64,000 nucleotides of DNA. It comes from Cherax quadricarinatus. Lineage: Eukaryota > Arthropoda > Malacostraca > Decapoda > Parastacidae. The stretch's first letter is position 1, and each line of letters starts with the position of its first letter. The notes beneath the pieces were generated by a model. It worked only from the letters and a program-made list of their open reading frames with translations. It was not told the origin of the DNA and did not search any database. Below, piece after piece: positions 60,692 through 64,000 of the stretch. The position numbers and the translations under genes are program-made. Location: the NCBI RefSeq assembly GCF_038502225.1, contig NC_091391.1:3780614-3844613 (forward strand), written 5' to 3'.

Positions 60692-61160
60692 CAGGAAGGT
60701 GGCCCGGTGGCCTGGTGGCTAAAGCTCCCGCTTCACACACGGAGGGCCCGGGTTCGATTCCCGGCGGGTGGAAATTCCGACATGGTTTCCTTACACCTAT
60801 TGTCCTGTTCACCTAGCAGCAAATAGGTACCTGGGTGTTAGTCGACTGGTGTGGGTCGCATCCTGGGTGTTAGTCGACTGGTGTGGGTCGCATCCTGGGT
60901 GTTAGTCGACTGGTGTGGGTCGCATCCTGGGTGTTAGTCGACTGGTGTGGGTCGCATCCTGGGTGTTAGTCGACTGGTGTGGGTCGCATCCTGGGTGTTA
61001 GTCGACTGGTGTGGGTCGCATCCTGGGGGACAAGATTAAGGACCACAATGGAAATAAGTTAGACAGTCCTCGATGACGCACTGACTTTCTTGGGTTATCC
61101 TGGGTGGCTAACCCTCCGGGGTTAAAAATCCGAACGAAATCTCTCTCTCTCTCTCTCACG
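60692..61160 (+). mobile_element. SINE (tail type c) with six 32-bp units
   Basis: Full head (TGGCCTGGTGGCTAAAGC, B box GGTTCGATTCC) and core. The 32-bp segment GTTAGTCGACTGGTGTGGGT-CGCATCCTGG is present about six times with no substitutions among units, then the normal tail GACAAGATTAAGGACC and AACCCTCCGGGGTTAAAAAT, ending in (CT)n at 61140-61157. A fresh, early expansion. Confidence 0.93.
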
Positions 61161-61261
61161 AAGCTCACCATAACTTTTATCAACTCCACCGACTCAAAAA
61201 AGTAACACAGAACAGAAATTATCATCATCTTCCACAGTTATATACAAGATCAACAATTTTC

Positions 61262-63237
61262 TCGAATATTAGTAAGTACAGTGACTGCACTCTGAGGGAG
61301 TGCTGGAGGTGGTAAGTATAGTGACTGTACTCTGAGGGAGTGCTGGAGGTGGTAAGTATAGTGACTGTACTCTGAGGGAGTGCTGGAGGTGGTAAGTACA
61401 GTGACTGCACTCTGAGGGAGTGCTGGAGGTGGTAAGTATAGTGACTGTACTCTGAAGGAGTGCTGGAGGTGGTAAGTACAGTGACTGTACTCTGAGGGAG
61501 TGCTGGAGGTGGTAAGTACAGTGACTGTACTCTGAGGGAGTGCTGGAGGTGGTAAGTATAGTGACTGTACTCTGAAGGAGTGCTGGAGGTGGTAAGTACA
61601 GTGACTGCACTCTGAGGGAGTGCTGGAGGTGGTAAGTATAGTGACTGTACTCTGAAGGAGTGCTGGAGGTGGTAAGTACAGTGACTGCACTCTGAGGGAG
61701 TGCTGGAGGTGGTAAGTATAGTGACTGTACTCTGAAGGAGTGCTGGAGGTGGTAAGTACAGTGACTGTACTCTGAGGGAGTGCTGGAGGTGGTAAGTACA
61801 GTGACTGTACTCTGAGGGAGTGCTGGAGGTGGTAAGTACAGTGACTGTACTCTGAGGGAGTGCTGGAGGTGGTAAGTACAGTGACTGTACTCTGAGGGAG
61901 TGCTGGAGGTGGTAAGTACAGTGACTGTACTCTGAGGGAGTGCTGGAGGTGGTAAGTACAGTGACTGCACTCTGAGGGAGTGCTGGAGGTGGTAAGTACA
62001 GTGACTGCACTCTGAGGGAGTGCTGGAGGTGGTAAGTACAGTGACTGCACTCTGAGGGAGTGCTGGAGGTGGTAAGTACAGTGACTGTACTCTGAGGGAG
62101 TGCTGGAGGTGGTAAGTACAGTGACTGTACTCTGAGGGAGTGCTGGAGGTGGTAAGTACAGTGACTGTACTCTGAAGGAGTGCTGGAGGTGGTAAGTACA
62201 GTGACTACTCTGAAGGAGTGCTGGAGGTGGTAAGTACAGTGACTGTACTCTGAAGGAGTGCTGGAGGTGGTAAGTACAGTGACTGTACTCTGAAGGAGTG
62301 CTGGAGGTGGTAAGTACAGTGACTACTCTGAAGGAGTGCTGGAGGTGGTAAGTACAGTGACTGTACTCTGAAGGAGTGCTGGAGGTGGTAAGTACAGTGA
62401 CTGTACTCTGAAGGAGTGCTGGAGGTGGTAAGTACAGTGACTGTACTCTGAAGGAGTGCTGGAGGTGGTAAGTACAGTGACTGTACTCTGAAGGAGTGCT
62501 GGAGGTGGTAAGTACAGTGACTGTACTCTGAAGGAGTGCTGGAGGTGGTAAGTACAGTGACTGTACTCTGAAGGAGTGCTGGAGGTGGTAAGTACAGTGA
62601 CTGTACTCTGAAGGAGTGCTGGAGGTGGTAAGTACAGTGACTGTACTCTGAAGGAGTGCTGGAGGTGGTAAGTACAGTGACTGTACTCTGAAGGAGTGCT
62701 GGAGGTGGTAAGTACAGTGACTGTACTCGGAAGGAGTGCTGGAGGTGGTAAGTACAGTGACTGTACTCTGAAGGAGTGCTGGAGGTGGTAAGTACAGTGA
62801 CTGTACTCTGAAGGAGTGCTGGAGGTGGTAAGTACAGTGACTGTACTCTGAAGGAGTGCTGGAGGTGGTAAGTACAGTGACTGTACTCTGAAGGAGTGCT
62901 GGAGGTGGTAAGTACAGTGACTGTACTCTGAAGGAGTGCTGGAGGTGGTAAGTACAGTGACTGTACTCTGAAGGAGTGCTGGAGGTGGTAAGTACAGTGA
63001 CTGTACTCTGAAGGAGTGCTGGAGGTGGTAAGTACAGTGACTGTACTCTGAAGGAGTGCTGGAGGTGGTAAGTACAGTGACTGCACTCTGAAGGAGTGCT
63101 GGAGGTGGTAAGTACAGTGACTGTACTCTGAAGGAGTGCTGGAGGTGGTAAGTACAGTGACTGTACTCTGAAGGAGTGCTGGAGGTGGTAAGTACAGTGA
63201 CTGTACTCTGAAGGAGTGCTGGAGGTGGTAAGTACAG
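61262..63237. repeat. 40-bp minisatellite, about 49 copies
   Basis: Unit GTAAGTACAGTGACTGTACT plus CTGAAGGAGTGCTGGAGGTG. Each unit holds a 7-bp hairpin AGTACAG-TGA-CTGTACT and a splice-donor-like GGTAAGTA. GAGGGAG units occupy the left 900 bp and GAAGGAG units the right, homogeneous half. Two units lack GT near the middle. Confidence 0.96.
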
Positions 63238-63314
63238 CTATACGCTATACGCTATACATGCTATATATATTTGTATAGAGAAGAGACGAATTATCTTCAT
63301 ATATAAAATACCAT

Positions 63315-63620
63315 AACCAGCGTATAGCTCGATTGATACGCACTCACCTCACACACTGAGGTCCGTGGCTCGATCTCCGGTACGGGTGGTAACGTTAGGA
63401 TGTTTTCCCTGAGACACCTGCTGCCCCTGTTCACCTTAGCAGTAAATAGGTACCTGGGTGTTAGTGGACTGGTGTGGGTGGCATCCTGTGGGGATAAAAT
63501 TAACCTAAGTTGCGGGAAATGCTCTACAATATAGGGACTTTCTATATAATATGTCACTGGTGCCAGCTAATGTCTAAGTTTTATCATATATTAATAGAAA
63601 TAATAATAACTGCTACTATT
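63315..63620 (+). mobile_element. SINE (tail type b), uninflated
   Basis: Head GCGTATAGCTCGATTGATAC, B-box-like GGCTCGATCTCC, core CACCTGCTGCCCC, GGTACCTGGGTGTTAGTGG, GCATCCTGTGGGGAT, linker TTGCGGGAAATGCTC and ATATGTCACTGGTGCCAGC, and an AT-rich end. The 32-bp segment occurs once and the 21-bp segment is not expanded, so this shows the unexpanded form of the inflated SINEs. Confidence 0.85.
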
Positions 63621-63880
63621 ATTTTTAAGGTTCCTCTTCGGGAATGCCTAATTAATGGCCTAGTTCAGTTGGCACTGGCTCCTGTGGCACGTTATCTGGT
63701 AAGTCGTTTCTGTAACAAGATAACCACGTGTAAGTTGGACCCGACACCGCCTCTTTAGTTAGCCCGTTAACACAAGGAAAAATTAGTGAATACCCTTAAT
63801 TAGGTTTAACAAGCACCCTGGAAGATTTATGACATTATCTTCCCTTTCCCGAAACAGTGACCTTTCTTGCAACCGATGTC
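63621..63880. other. unassigned sequence
   Basis: No recognisable repeat or coding domain. Confidence 0.45.
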
Positions 63881-63886
63881 TGGATA

Positions 63887-63962
63887 GTTGAACATGGCAT
63901 GTGCAACACTGGGATATCTCTATTGCAGGCAATAGAGATACCCAAGTGTTGCACATGTCTTG
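63887..63962. mobile_element. minimal foldback terminus pair
   Basis: GCATGTGCAACACTGGGATA, TCTCTATTGC on the left is mirrored by GCAATAGAGATACCC and AGTGTTGCACATG on the right. The two outer termini of the foldback family are joined directly, without ribozyme arms. Confidence 0.7.
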
Positions 63963-64000
63963 TCTACTTATCCGTACTGTAGTCCACTAACGTGATGAGG

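Noticed and set aside
61225..63086. Leu/Pro/Ser-rich minus-strand frames over the 40-bp array
   Set aside because: A 40-bp unit cycles through all three frames every 120 bp, so openness reflects absence of stops in the unit, not selection.

Overview
The window looks like a repeat-dense intergenic or heterochromatic piece of a large animal genome, most likely a decapod crustacean such as a crayfish or shrimp. The evidence is non-LTR retrotransposons of several clades, tRNA-derived SINEs, Penelope-like elements with a GIY-YIG endonuclease, a Ty3/gypsy integrase remnant, long (CA)n runs and many kilobase-scale minisatellites. The taxon is inferred from familiarity with these repeat families; no search was run. 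I see no convincing host protein-coding gene, rRNA, functional tRNA gene or CRISPR array. Every coding region I can support belongs to a mobile element, and most are broken. LINE A, A', B, C and D and 'foldback element' are names used only in this annotation.

Layout. 1-2.1 kb: a SINE whose 32-bp segment is expanded, split by LINE A. 2.4-2.7 kb: a foldback element with target-site duplication (TSD). 2.9-9.4 kb: an almost full-length I-clade LINE on the minus strand, broken by a nested LINE A. 10.3-12.0 kb: LINE A inside a foldback element. 12.1-15.6 kb: SINEs, LINE tails and AT-rich old DNA. 15.7-22.2 kb: two LINE B copies in opposite orientation, a LINE with RNase H (LINE D), and (CA)n tracts. 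22.3-27.7 kb: foldback arms around a 3.8-kb 26-bp minisatellite and a 65-bp array. 27.9-30.3 kb: a 27-bp minisatellite. 30.9-35.0 kb: LINE A' split by a foldback element that carries a 61-bp array, then LINE C. 35.0-40.2 kb: one SINE inflated to about 5.2 kb by two internal arrays. 40.4-43.0 kb: SINE, foldback element, 51-bp array. 43.4-45.4 kb: Ty3/gypsy integrase and putative LTR. 45.7-48.9 kb: a tRNA-like SINE pair and a Penelope-like element split by a foldback element with a second 61-bp array. 48.9-51.2 kb: another 32-bp array and a second inflated SINE. 51.2-56.7 kb: decayed LINE B with nested LINE A' and a foldback element, then LINE C inside a 28-bp array. 56.7-63.2 kb: 25-bp, 91-bp and 40-bp arrays, LINE B tails and a SINE. 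63.3-64 kb: SINE and a foldback terminus.

Two themes stand out. First, a family of foldback elements has inverted arms that each carry a hammerhead-like ribozyme motif. Arms sometimes flank minisatellites, and several copies are bounded by clean 11-15 bp TSDs. Second, many of the minisatellites can be traced to a particular segment inside a retroposon: a SINE core, a SINE tail, a LINE 3' tail, a LINE zinc-finger exon or a foldback interior. The window therefore shows how retroposon insertions seed tandem arrays.
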